In this document: positions 50,447 through 58,878 of the stretch, one piece after another
How positions within the stretch are numbered: position 1 is the stretch's first letter
Layout of the letters: each line of letters starts with the position of its first letter
NCBI RefSeq assembly: GCF_041737845.1
Contig: NZ_JBGSQX010000146.1
Coordinates: forward strand, 62,001 to 126,000
DNA length: 64,000 bases
Reading direction: 5' to 3'
DNA from: Desulfococcus sp041737845
GTDB taxonomy: Bacteria > Desulfobacterota > Desulfobacteria > Desulfobacterales > Desulfococcaceae
Position numbers and translations under genes: made by a program
Notes under the pieces: model-generated
The model's database searches: none
What the model was told of the DNA's origin: nothing
The model's input: the letters and a program-made list of their open reading frames with translations, nothing else

Positions 50447-52626
50447 CGTATACCCCCTTTGGTGGCGGAAAAAATATCCACGTTGGCGGCCGCCATGTTT
50501 TTTCTCAGGCAGGCATCGCAGATGAGCCGTTCATCGACGATCCTGCCGACGGGATTGATCCGGCGGCGGATATATTCGATATATTTTCGGGTGCCCATGA
50601 CGGCGCCGCACTGCTCGCAGGCAAGGATTTTTTTCCGGTTCAGCACCGTTCCGCACAGGGAAAGCACCCGTTCGCCGTTCACGTCTTTCATCTGCATGGC
50701 CTGGTTGGGACAGTTGTTGGCGCAGGCCCCGCAGAGGATGCACCGTTCCTGGGTGAGTCTGAAGTCGGTTTCCACCGGATGATCAAAGTCGAAATAGCCC
50801 ATCTGAAGGGCATCGACCTTCATCTTGTCGCGGCAGATCTCCACGCACTCGCCGCACCTGCGGCAGATGTCGCACCGGAGGCAGCGCCGGGCTTCCTCCC
50901 GGACCGCGTTTTCAGGATATCCCAGTTCGACCTGCTGAAAGGTCGTTCGACGGCGATCCAGGGCGATCAGCGGCATCTCGGGCCGTTTCAGGATCATCTT
51001 CGTCGTGGACGGCACCTCCAGGTAGTCGACCCGGGAGCGCCTCACCGGCACCGGCGGCATTTTGGGCTGGGGGATCCCCGACAGGTAGCGGTCGATGGCC
51101 ACCGCGGCCCGCTTGCCGCCGCCGATGGCCTCGATCACGGTGGCGGGGCCGGTGACGGCGTCGCCTGCCGCGAACACGCCGGGGATCGATGTCTCCATGC
51201 TGACCATGTTCACGTCGATGGTGCTGCGGCGGGTCCATTTCATGTCCGGAAGATCTTTCATGCACGCCTGGTCCACCCGCTGGCCGATGGCGCCGATGAC
51301 GACGTCCGCGGGCATGACAAAATCACTTCCCTCCACCGGCACGGGGGACATCCGCGTGCTGCCGTCCCGGGCCACGAGCTTGGCCCGGAGGCACCTGAGG
51401 CCCGTCGGCTTGCCGGCTCTTCCCTCCACGGCAATGGGCACGGTCAGGAAGGAGAAGAGGATGCCCTCCTCCTCGGCCTGCTCCACCTCCTCCACGTCGG
51501 CCGGCATCTCGTTCCGGGTCCGCCGGTAGGCGATGGTCACCTCCTCGCACCCCAGGCGCAGGCAGGTCCGGGCCGCATCGATGGCCACGTTTCCGCCGCC
51601 GATGACAATGACCCGCCTGCCGGGCTTGCGGCGCTCGCCCAGGGCAACCCGTTGCAGCAGATCAATGGCATCGGTCACCTGGTAATCCGTCTCACCGGGG
51701 ATGTTGAGCTTATAAGCCGCGTGCGCGCCGATGGCGAAGAAGAAGGCCTCGAATCCCTCGGCCTGGAGGGTTGTGAAGGTCACGTCCCGCCCGAACCGGG
51801 CATTGAACTGAAATTCGACCCCCAGCTCTTCGATCATGGCGACCTCCCGGTCGATGACCTCACGGGGGAGGCGGTAGCGCGGAATGCCGACGAAGATCAT
51901 GCCGCCTGCCGACGGAAGGGCTTCGATCACCCTGACGGAATACCCTTTTAGGGCCAGGTAGTAGGCGCAGCTCATGCCGCCGGGCCCAGCGCCGATGACG
52001 CAGACCTTCTTTTCTTTGTCGGATTCTTTGGGCGGGTTGAGGTAATTGCCTTCGGACATGGCCCGTTCGGCGGCGAAGGCCTTGAGAAATTTGATGGAAA
52101 CCGGGGTGTCGATCCGGCCGCGGACGCACATGTACTCACAGGGCCGGGTGCAGATGAGACCGCAGACCCAGGGGAACGGGTTGTCCCGCCGGATGACTTC
52201 GATGGCCTCGGCGTCTTTTCCCATGCCGATGAGGGTCACGTAGGTGGGGACGTCGATGCCCGCGGGGCAGGCCATCTGGCAGGGCGCCGGCGCCAGCTTT
52301 ACGCAGGTGCCTGCTGCGCAGTTGTGGGTATCCACATGGCTTGCGAACACCTCGCGGTGCTGTGCGAGGTCCGTCTGGATCCGGCGGCCTGCCTCCGTGG
52401 CCTGGACGTCGTCGTTTTGGCTCAGTGTTTCGGCCAGGGTTTCGATGGCGGGAATATGGTCCGGCCCTCCGCGACCCCAGGCAATGTCGTTCAAAAGCTC
52501 CAATATTTCTTCGGCGATGCGGCGGCTTCGGGGATGGGCGATACGACCGGATGCAAGGATTCCGTCCAGTCGGGTGACGGCATCGTTTACCGGGCAGGCC
52601 GCCACGGCACAGCTGCTATTGGCCAT
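50443..52626 (-). CDS. GltD/NfnB-like FAD oxidoreductase with extra 4Fe-4S domains
   Basis: A 727-residue flavoprotein. Near residues 100-190 are GltD-type cysteines (CQMACPAGIDVPTYV, CGLICTRPCEYMCVRG); FAD site VIGAGPGGMSCAYYLALKG; NAD(P)H site VIVIGGGNVAIDAARTC; FAAGDAVTGPATVIEA. After about residue 590: CLRCDICRRCGECVEICRD and CILCGACANNCPN, then CEQCG ... CDAC. This matches NAD(P)-dependent flavoproteins tied to formate dehydrogenase, hydrogenase or bifurcating systems. A glutamate synthase small subunit is the alternative, but the Fe-S tail and neighbours argue against it. Confidence 0.88.
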   Translation of the reverse strand: MANSSCAVAACPVNDAVTRLDGILASGRIAHPRSRRIAEEILELLNDIAWGRGGPDHIPAIETLAETLSQNDDVQATEAGRRIQTDLAQHREVFASHVDTHNCAAGTCVKLAPAPCQMACPAGIDVPTYVTLIGMGKDAEAIEVIRRDNPFPWVCGLICTRPCEYMCVRGRIDTPVSIKFLKAFAAERAMSEGNYLNPPKESDKEKKVCVIGAGPGGMSCAYYLALKGYSVRVIEALPSAGGMIFVGIPRYRLPREVIDREVAMIEELGVEFQFNARFGRDVTFTTLQAEGFEAFFFAIGAHAAYKLNIPGETDYQVTDAIDLLQRVALGERRKPGRRVIVIGGGNVAIDAARTCLRLGCEEVTIAYRRTRNEMPADVEEVEQAEEEGILFSFLTVPIAVEGRAGKPTGLRCLRAKLVARDGSTRMSPVPVEGSDFVMPADVVIGAIGQRVDQACMKDLPDMKWTRRSTIDVNMVSMETSIPGVFAAGDAVTGPATVIEAIGGGKRAAVAIDRYLSGIPQPKMPPVPVRRSRVDYLEVPSTTKMILKRPEMPLIALDRRRTTFQQVELGYPENAVREEARRCLRCDICRRCGECVEICRDKMKVDALQMGYFDFDHPVETDFRLTQERCILCGACANNCPNQAMQMKDVNGERVLSLCGTVLNRKKILACEQCGAVMGTRKYIEYIRRRINPVGRIVDERLICDACLRKNMAAANVDIFSATKGGIR

Positions 52627-52641
52627 TACGGTCCTCTCCTT

Positions 52642-53151
52642 CTATTCCTGCTCCAGTGCGGCGACCTGTCGGGCATGGCGCTCCCTCCGGATCTGCGTCG
52701 TCTCCTCGGCCTTCCCGAAATGCAGGCAGCCGGTGGTGCAGATGGTGACGCATGCCGGCTTGAGGCCTCTGTCGACCCGGTCCATGCAGTAGTCGCACTT
52801 GACGACCTTCCCCTGTTCGGGATTCCATTGGGGCGCCCCCCACGGGCAGGCCGAGATGCAGGTTTTGCATCCCACGCAAAGATTCTGATCCACGAAGACG
52901 ATGCCGTCTTTTTCGCGTTTCTGCATGGCGCCGGTCGGGCAGGCGGCCACGCACCAGGGATTTTCGCAGTGAAAACAGGGCATGAAAATATATGAAGCCT
53001 TGGGCAGGCTGCCGATGAATTTCGGTCCCACGGTGATCACCTGACAGAGCCTCGGCCCGACGGGAAGGGATTTATGGGTCTTGCACTGGACCTCACAGGC
53101 ATGACAGGCGATGCATTTTTTCGTGTCTTGAAAGAGAAAGTATTTGCTCAT
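52642..53151 (-). CDS. HycB/HydN-like four-cluster ferredoxin subunit
   Basis: A 169-residue protein with four 4Fe-4S motifs: CIACHACEVQC, CFHCENPWCVAACP, CVGCKTCISACP and CDYCMDRVDRGLKPACVTIC. This is the DmsB/HycB/FdhB type that links catalytic molybdoenzymes or hydrogenases to other carriers. ATG 53151 with GGAG upstream is preferred to an earlier in-frame start that adds seven residues. It is the first gene of the minus-strand set reaching to 48907 or 47855. No catalytic subunit gene is adjacent. Confidence 0.85.
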   Translation of the reverse strand: MSKYFLFQDTKKCIACHACEVQCKTHKSLPVGPRLCQVITVGPKFIGSLPKASYIFMPCFHCENPWCVAACPTGAMQKREKDGIVFVDQNLCVGCKTCISACPWGAPQWNPEQGKVVKCDYCMDRVDRGLKPACVTICTTGCLHFGKAEETTQIRRERHARQVAALEQE

Positions 53152-53420
53152 GAATATCTCCGTTAATTGCACTGATTCCTATTGGTTCCACTGAATCCGC
53201 ATGGCGCGCGGCTTAGTTGAGAAGGATGTCCCCATGCCTATACCATCTTTGCTCCCTTCTCACAAGCAATAGCGGTGCCAGCGATCCTGCCCATGGGCCG
53301 GAGCGGTAAAAAGTTGCGGTCCGTTCATTAAGTGGGTGTAAATCGAAGCGGTAATTGAAGAAGCGACGCCGGCGGGTTTTTCCGGGGCGGGAACGGGAAC
53401 ACCCCGGAACGGACCAAAAG

Positions 53421-53438
53421 TGCAATATAAGTATTGCA
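53421..53438. promoter_or_regulatory. Perfect inverted repeat, candidate regulator site
   Basis: TGCAATATAAGTATTGCA: seven-base arms TGCAATA and TATTGCA around TAAG. It is about 210-230 bases upstream of the sigma54 promoter at 53650-53665, a distance suited to an enhancer for an NtrC-type activator, and near the possible minus-strand promoter for the ferredoxin operon. Confidence 0.45.
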
Positions 53439-53649
53439 TCTGCCGCAATTTTATGCAAGTTTACTATCTATTTGTTAATATGTGATAATTAAACCTGCTG
53501 CAAAAAAAGATTGCATCATAATTCTTGCGGTCGTCTGCCATCGCCGTCAGGGGATATCCCTGCCCGGATGGAGAGCGGCATTGTTTCGCCCGCAGGAACC
53601 TCCCGCCCGCGGCCCTCGGCCGGCGGACGGTATCGGATGACCGAAAATG

Positions 53650-53665
53650 TGGCATGCGGTTTGCT
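53650..53665 (+). promoter_or_regulatory. Sigma54 (-24/-12) promoter upstream of the TauE operon
   Basis: TGGCATGCGGTTTGCT matches the consensus TGGCAYRNNNNTTGCW at every defined position, with GG at the -24 and GC at the -12 elements. The predicted start is near 53677, giving a leader of about 127 bases before ATG 53804. The operon encodes an NtrC-type activator, consistent with autoregulation. Confidence 0.7.
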
Positions 53666-53803
53666 GTGTGTACGATCCGTAACAGACGGAGAGGTGGCGT
53701 GGTCTATCATAACTGGAAGATCCGAACCGGAGTTTGTCTTGAAAGTGCTGACGGTTTGATGTTGAGATGAAACCCTTTAAGAAATGACCGAGGAGAAAAA
53801 ACA

Positions 53804-54943
53804 ATGCAAAAAAGAACGATTTCGCTGTTGGTAATGTTGATGATGGGCCTGGCGCTGGTTTTGCCGCTGGTGACGGCCACCACGGCCCACGCCGATAAGC
53901 TGGCCGATGCCATTGCGGCCACCCCCCAGGGCACGGAAAAAGGACAGATCGATCCCGCCGCCAAACCAGGCTTCCTGGGCATTCCCGGGGCGCCCGATCC
54001 CGGCATGCTGATGCCGTTTCTGTGGGCAATCTGGGTGGGCTGGATCTTTTCCACCGTGGGCGCCTTCGGCGGCGTCATGGCCGGCGTAGGGCACATCACC
54101 GTTTTTGGTCTGGGTGCCTACGCCAAAAGCTTCGCGGATACCAACAACACTCTGAACAAAATGATCACCGACTCCATCCGGGTGTCCAACCAGTGGCTCG
54201 TGGGCCTTTCGTCCCTGGTCTCCTCCATCACCTACGCCCGGCAAAAACGCCTGGTGACGTCGCTGGGCCTTTTTTTGGGCGGCGGCGCGCTCCTCGCTAC
54301 CTACCTGATTTCCCAGACCGCCGGCAAGGTCAGCTTTTCCCAGTACCAGGGGTGGTTCGGCCTCTGCGTGTTCCTGATCGGCGCATTCATGATCTATGAC
54401 ATGAGCCCCAAGGGCCAGGCCAAAAAGCAGGCCGCCAAAGCCGCCGTGAAGGCCTTCGAGGAGACCGTCAAATGCAAGGGCGACATCTGCGAGCAGGGCG
54501 TCAAAACCCTCAAGTGGAGCATTACCAAAACGGAAATCTCCTTTTTCGGGCAGACCTTTTCCTTCAACCCCCTGTGGGCCTTGTTCGGCGGCTTTATTAT
54601 CTCCGCCATTGCCTCCTTCATCGGCGTGGGCGGCGGCTTTCTCTACGTGCCCTTCCTGACCAGCGTCGCGGGCCTGCCCATGTTCGTGGTGGCCGGCACA
54701 TCGGCCCTGGCGGTCCTCATCAGCATGGTCACCTCCATCTTCCAGTTCATGACGATGAAAGGGGTTCCCATCTTCTGGCCCATGATCGGTGTCGAGCTGA
54801 TCGGGGTGTTCGTCGGGTCGATCCTGGGTCCCAAGACCGGCAAGTACATCCCCGAGAAAGTGCTCAAGTGGATCTTCCTCATTCTCGCGTTCTACATCGG
54901 GCTGCGGTATACCCTGAGAGGCTTTTTCGCGATTAACATATAG
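53804..54943 (+). CDS. TauE/SafE-family sulfite/sulfonate exporter-like membrane protein
   Basis: A 379-residue inner-membrane protein. A hydrophobic start (about residues 8-30) is followed by about eight helices in two halves; GAFGGVMAGVGHITVF and FIGVGGGFLYVPFLTSVAGLP are the paired family motifs. A charged cytosolic loop of about 60 residues (KKQAAKAAVKAFEETVKCKGDICEQG) separates the halves and carries two Cys. Members export sulfite, sulfoacetate or other small anions. GAGGAG precedes ATG 53804. The first gene of a five-gene set ending with a two-component pair. Confidence 0.88.
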   Translation: MQKRTISLLVMLMMGLALVLPLVTATTAHADKLADAIAATPQGTEKGQIDPAAKPGFLGIPGAPDPGMLMPFLWAIWVGWIFSTVGAFGGVMAGVGHITVFGLGAYAKSFADTNNTLNKMITDSIRVSNQWLVGLSSLVSSITYARQKRLVTSLGLFLGGGALLATYLISQTAGKVSFSQYQGWFGLCVFLIGAFMIYDMSPKGQAKKQAAKAAVKAFEETVKCKGDICEQGVKTLKWSITKTEISFFGQTFSFNPLWALFGGFIISAIASFIGVGGGFLYVPFLTSVAGLPMFVVAGTSALAVLISMVTSIFQFMTMKGVPIFWPMIGVELIGVFVGSILGPKTGKYIPEKVLKWIFLILAFYIGLRYTLRGFFAINI

Positions 54944-55047
54944 AAATATCGCGACCCATGCCGTCGTCCGGCCTCCGGGGAATGCCCCGAAGGCCGGGCT
55001 GTCCGAAGTTTGGATTACCCTCAACCGACCATCTGGGACATAACCCA

Positions 55048-55608
55048 ATGCTATCCTTTTTCAACGGTTTTTACGAAGCCGTAGACCCTTTTCTGATATG
55101 GTTTTACCGGATAACCGGGGTGCCCATCATCGATTATTTCATCGGCACCTTCATTCTGTCGTTCCTGACGGTGGTGATCGGCGAGGTCTGCGTCTCCCTT
55201 GCCGTCAAGTTCAACCGGTCCCACATCGACGGCATGAAGGTTGAGGTAACCCGGAAGGAAAAGCTGTCCATCTCCGCCTACGAGTCGGGCGACCAGCAGA
55301 GCTACCAGGCCCTCAACAAGGAGGCCACCGACACGTGGGGGAAACATTTCTTTATGATGGCGGCCTATTCCTGCGGGATTCTCTGCCCCATCCCCTTTGC
55401 CCTGGGCTGGATGCAGACCCGGTTTCAGGACGTTGAATTCACCGTCGGCTTTCCCCTCTCCCTTCTGGGTATGGAGACGGTCGGATTCCAGTTCTCCTTC
55501 TTTCCCATCTATATCGCCTGCCGGATCCTGTTCAAATACCTGCGGCCGTGGCTGCCCTACTTCAGGGGCGTCCATAAAATGCTCACGGCGGGGCCGGAGG
55601 CGCCTTGA
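55048..55608 (+). CDS. Membrane protein of unknown function
   Basis: A 186-residue protein with about four hydrophobic segments (FLIWFYRITGVPIIDYFIGTFIL, LTVVIGEVCVSLAV, FFMMAAYSCGILCPIPFAL, FQFSFFPIYIACRILF). Between helices is a charged cytosolic stretch (KFNRSHIDGMKVEVTRKEKL, SYQALNKEATDTWGKHF), reminiscent of DUF106/Oxa1-like topology, but no family is assigned. ATG 55048 is chosen; an in-frame start at 54958 would add a non-hydrophobic 30-residue tail. It lies between the exporter and another small membrane protein. Confidence 0.6.
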   Translation: MLSFFNGFYEAVDPFLIWFYRITGVPIIDYFIGTFILSFLTVVIGEVCVSLAVKFNRSHIDGMKVEVTRKEKLSISAYESGDQQSYQALNKEATDTWGKHFFMMAAYSCGILCPIPFALGWMQTRFQDVEFTVGFPLSLLGMETVGFQFSFFPIYIACRILFKYLRPWLPYFRGVHKMLTAGPEAP

Positions 55609-56093
55609 GACGGGGCGTTCACACCGCAGGATCATGGAGCCTCGCGGCCGCCGTGATCCTATTGGCCCTGCCGGCGGAGGCCCTGGCCACCCAGGCCCAC
55701 GGAGACCCGGAGGGGCTGTATGTCCACCAGATGTCCCATCTCTTTCTGGCTTTTTCCATGGGGCTCCTGATCTACTGGCTGCGGCGCCGGACCCTGGTGC
55801 GCTCGGAGGGATGGCGTTTCATTCAGTATTCGGCCGCCTTTTTCATCCTCTGGACCCTGGACGCCTTCACCGTCCATTTCCTGGATGAACAGTACTCCCT
55901 CGTCCGGGTGACCCGGATTGACGACTGGTTCATGCGCATCGACTCGGTGCCGGACGCCTCGTGGGTACGGATTTTGTATTACGTGGTGAAACTGGACCAT
56001 CTCTTCTGCGTGCCGGCCCTCTTTCTGCTTTACCTCGGCCTGAAGCGGCTCCTCAAAGAGCCTCCGGCGGCGGAGGCGGCCGCTGGCCCATGA
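55605..56093 (+). CDS. Small membrane protein of unknown function
   Basis: A 162-residue protein: an N-terminal signal-like helix (LAAAVILLALPAEALA), then helices around LFLAFSMGLLIYWL, FIQYSAAFFILWTLDAFTVHF and LDHLFCVPALFLLYLGL. Conserved-looking His residues (QAHGDP, YVHQMSH, VHFLDE, KLDHLFC) could bind metal or heme. The start is a TTG overlapping the upstream stop by four bases, and the end overlaps the kinase start by four, so translation is coupled. It may be a sensory partner of the kinase. Confidence 0.6.
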   Translation: MRRGVHTAGSWSLAAAVILLALPAEALATQAHGDPEGLYVHQMSHLFLAFSMGLLIYWLRRRTLVRSEGWRFIQYSAAFFILWTLDAFTVHFLDEQYSLVRVTRIDDWFMRIDSVPDASWVRILYYVVKLDHLFCVPALFLLYLGLKRLLKEPPAAEAAAGP

Positions 56094-57250
56094 TCGTATC
56101 GGCTTTGCCCATCGTCCTGGTGGATTTTGCCGGGTCCGTCGCGATGATCATCCTGAGCTTCCAGTGCACGCGCATGGCCCGGGAGCTGAACCGAAGGACG
56201 CCCAACCACCTGATGTGGACCTACCTGCTGTGGGTCAGCTATTTCCTGGCGGGGTTCGCCGTTTCCCGCTCCGCGGGGCATATCCTGAAGCAGATCCTCC
56301 TGTTCACGGGGCATCTCGATGCGTGGGAGATCATCCGCCCCTTCAGCGGGGGGATCAACACCTTCCTCCTCATCATCGTCGCCTCCATCACCCTCTTTTT
56401 CGGGCGGGCATGGCAGGTCTACCGGGAGATCATGAACGACAGAATCGCCATCCAGAACGCCCACCGGGAACTCCTCGACCTGAACGAAAATCTGGAGAGG
56501 CGCGTCCAGGAGCGGACCGAGGCCCTGGCCCTGTCCGAAAAACAGATCGCCCAGGCAGACAAGCTCGCCTCCATCGGACAGCTCGCCTCGGGGATCGCCC
56601 ACGAGATCAACAACCCTTTAGGCATCATCCTGGGGTACACCCAGCTCCTGCTCCGGTCCGAGCCCCCCGATACCCAGAAGGCCGAGGACCTCAGGATCAT
56701 CGAAAAGCACGTCAAGAGCTGCAAGGCCATCGTGGCGGACCTGCTCAATTTTGCCCGGAGTTCGAAACCCAAAAACGAGAACGTCGACATCCATGACATC
56801 ATCGAGGACGTGCTGGTCTTCGTGACCCATCAGGCCGGGGCCAGCAGCGTCGAATTCGTGAGGGAATACGACAGGAGTGCCCCGCCGCTCTTCATCGAGG
56901 AAAAGAAGATCAAGCAGGTTCTGATCAACCTCGTCATGAACGCCCAGCATGCCAGCGGCAACAAGGGCGTCATCCGCATCGCCACCCTCCACGATGCCGC
57001 CGCAGCTCAGCTTCTCATCCGGGTGAGGGACACGGGCTACGGGATCGAGAAGAAGCACCTGTCGCGCATCTTCGACCCCTTTTTCACGACCAAGCCCACC
57101 GGCGAGGGCACGGGGCTGGGGCTTGCCGTCAGCTACGGCATCGTGAAAAGCCACGGCGGGACCATCTCCGTGGAGAGCGAACCCGGAAGGGGGACGGAGT
57201 TTACCGTGATGCTCCCCACGATGACCCGGCAGAAAGACCTGGCGCCATGA
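56090..57250 (+). CDS. Membrane-bound sensor histidine kinase
   Basis: A 386-residue kinase. Residues 1-110 carry three to four transmembrane helices and no periplasmic domain. A coiled coil (about 120-160, RELLDLNENLERRVQERTEAL) precedes the HisKA domain with phospho-His in GIAHEINNPLGIILGYTQLL. The ATPase domain has KQVLINLVMNAQHAS (N box), DTGYGIEKKHLSRIFDPFFTTK (G1/F boxes) and GTGLGLAVSYGIV (G2). It overlaps the regulator gene by four bases. The sensed signal may come through the small membrane proteins upstream. Confidence 0.92.
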   Translation: MIVSALPIVLVDFAGSVAMIILSFQCTRMARELNRRTPNHLMWTYLLWVSYFLAGFAVSRSAGHILKQILLFTGHLDAWEIIRPFSGGINTFLLIIVASITLFFGRAWQVYREIMNDRIAIQNAHRELLDLNENLERRVQERTEALALSEKQIAQADKLASIGQLASGIAHEINNPLGIILGYTQLLLRSEPPDTQKAEDLRIIEKHVKSCKAIVADLLNFARSSKPKNENVDIHDIIEDVLVFVTHQAGASSVEFVREYDRSAPPLFIEEKKIKQVLINLVMNAQHASGNKGVIRIATLHDAAAAQLLIRVRDTGYGIEKKHLSRIFDPFFTTKPTGEGTGLGLAVSYGIVKSHGGTISVESEPGRGTEFTVMLPTMTRQKDLAP

Positions 57251-58641
57251 CGGACCGATCCATACTGATCGTTGACGATGAGCGGGACATGCTGGTCCTG
57301 CTGAAGCGAAGCCTGGAGCCGGACCTGAACTGCCGCGTGACCGTCGTCTCCTCCGGCGCCGAGGCCCTTCAGCACGTCTCGCGGGAGGATTTCGACCTGA
57401 TTCTGGCGGACATCAAGATGCCGGGGATGGATGGACTGGCGCTCCTGGAACTGGTGAAGCAGGATCACCCCGAGCAGACCGTGGTGATGATGACCGGCCA
57501 CGGCTCCATCGAGACGGCCGTGGAAGCCATGAAGAACGGCGCCTACGATTTCATCACCAAGCCCTTCGACCATGACGCCCTGCTCCTGCGGCTCGAAAAA
57601 GCCCTGGAGCGGAGCACGCTCAAAAAAGAGAACCGCCGCCTGAAAAAGGAGAGCCGGGCCACCCATGTCTTTCAGGAGCTGGTGGGCAAGAGCGCCGTCA
57701 TGCTGCGGGTTTTCGAGACGATCCGCATGGTGGCCGACACGGAGTTCACCGTGCTGATCACCGGAGAGTCGGGCACCGGCAAGGACCTGACCGCCCGGGC
57801 CATCCACGCCCTGAGCCCCCGCAGCGGCGGGCCCTACGTGCCGGTCAACTGCCCTACCGTTCCGGAGCAGATCCTGGAAAGCGAGCTTTTCGGATACAAG
57901 AAAGGCGCCTTTACCCACGCCACCCAGAACAAGATCGGCCTGTTTCAGGAAGCCAACCGGGGGACCATTTTTCTGGACGAGATCGGCGACGTGAGCCCGG
58001 CCATCCAGACCAAGCTGCTCCGGGTCATCCAGGAAAAGGAGATCAAGCCGCTGGGCGATACCCGAACCATCTCCGTGGATGTCCGGATCGTGTCGTCGAC
58101 CAACCAGAACCTTCGGGAGAAGATCCGCCAGGGCACCTTCCGGGAGGACCTTTTTTACCGGCTGAACGTGCTGCCCATTCACCTCCCGGCGCTCAGGGAG
58201 CGTCGGGAGGATATCCCCCTCATCGCGAGCCATCTGCTGGAGAAGCATTGCGCAAGCCTCTCAAAGCCCTTGAAAGGCTTCTCCCCGGAATTGATGGGCA
58301 TGTTTGTGGAGCGGCCGTGGGAGGGCAACGTGCGCGAACTCGAAAACGTCATCATCCAGGGGATCCTTTTCTCCGGGGGAGAGGAGATCCAACCCCAAGA
58401 CGTCCGGCTGGAGCGGCTGACGTATGCGGCCGCATGCCTTCCGGAGGACGTTTTCCAGGGGATGGTCTACAAGGACGCCAAGGAAAAAACTCTCCAGCAG
58501 TTCAACAGCGCCTACCTCGGCCGGATCCTGGCCGAGACCGGCGGCAACATCACCCAGGCGGCCCGCATCTGCGGACTGGAGCGGCAGTCCCTTCAGCAGA
58601 TCATGCGGCGGTACGGCCTTACGGCGGAGGGCTTCCGCTAG
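57247..58641 (+). CDS. NtrC-family sigma54-dependent response regulator with altered GAFTGA loop
   Basis: A 464-residue protein. Receiver domain (DDERDM, phosphoacceptor in LILADIKMPGMDGLALL, Lys in ITKPFD), AAA+ domain with Walker A ITGESGTGKDLTARAIH, ELFGYKKGAFTHA, Walker B TIFLDEIGD, and R-finger region FREDLFYRLNVLPIHLPALRERREDI, then a Fis-type HTH (NITQAARICGLERQSLQQIMRRYGL). The sigma54-contacting loop, normally GAFTGA, reads GAFTHA. Otherwise complete. Paired with the kinase; a sigma54 promoter lies upstream of the same operon. Confidence 0.93.
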   Translation: MTDRSILIVDDERDMLVLLKRSLEPDLNCRVTVVSSGAEALQHVSREDFDLILADIKMPGMDGLALLELVKQDHPEQTVVMMTGHGSIETAVEAMKNGAYDFITKPFDHDALLLRLEKALERSTLKKENRRLKKESRATHVFQELVGKSAVMLRVFETIRMVADTEFTVLITGESGTGKDLTARAIHALSPRSGGPYVPVNCPTVPEQILESELFGYKKGAFTHATQNKIGLFQEANRGTIFLDEIGDVSPAIQTKLLRVIQEKEIKPLGDTRTISVDVRIVSSTNQNLREKIRQGTFREDLFYRLNVLPIHLPALRERREDIPLIASHLLEKHCASLSKPLKGFSPELMGMFVERPWEGNVRELENVIIQGILFSGGEEIQPQDVRLERLTYAAACLPEDVFQGMVYKDAKEKTLQQFNSAYLGRILAETGGNITQAARICGLERQSLQQIMRRYGLTAEGFR

Positions 58642-58813
58642 GCCCGTGTCGGCCGCCCCCTCGCCCGGCCTTCCCCCCAGCACTCCCCGCGGCGCATTCC
58701 TCCTCTTTTCTCATCGTCGCATAGGCAAGGCCCCGGCTGCCGGCGATCCATGCGTTTCCGATCCGGATGGGGATCCCTCATCCACCCGCGGCTGCATTTT
58801 TCAGTTAATTTAT

Positions 58814-58841
58814 TTGAAAATGTGTGCTACACATTTATAAC
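58814..58841 (+). promoter_or_regulatory. Promoter with an internal palindromic operator
   Basis: TTGAAA (58814-58819) and TATAAC (58836-58841) are separated by 16 bases. The palindrome AATGTGTGCTACACATT (58819-58835, arms of seven) fills the spacer, so a dimeric regulator bound there would block polymerase. It lies 38 bases before the receiver-protein gene. Confidence 0.55.
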
Positions 58842-58878
58842 TTTAATTATAAATGAACTGGTTTTCGGGAATGACAAC

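Larger units (their letters stand above)
53152..53803. other. 652-base divergent intergenic region
   Basis: It separates the HycB-like operon (minus) from the TauE operon (plus). It contains a near-perfect inverted repeat at 53421-53438, an AT-rich stretch at about 53440-53500 and a sigma54-type promoter at 53650-53665. Short frames here are not convincing. A minus-strand TTGCAT ... AATACT (spacing 17) near 53429-53457 could drive the ferredoxin gene. Confidence 0.55.

Noticed and set aside
53511..53770. Short open frames between the ferredoxin and TauE genes
   Set aside because: Several overlapping frames on both strands, none with a ribosome site or recognisable sequence, and they cover the sigma54 promoter.
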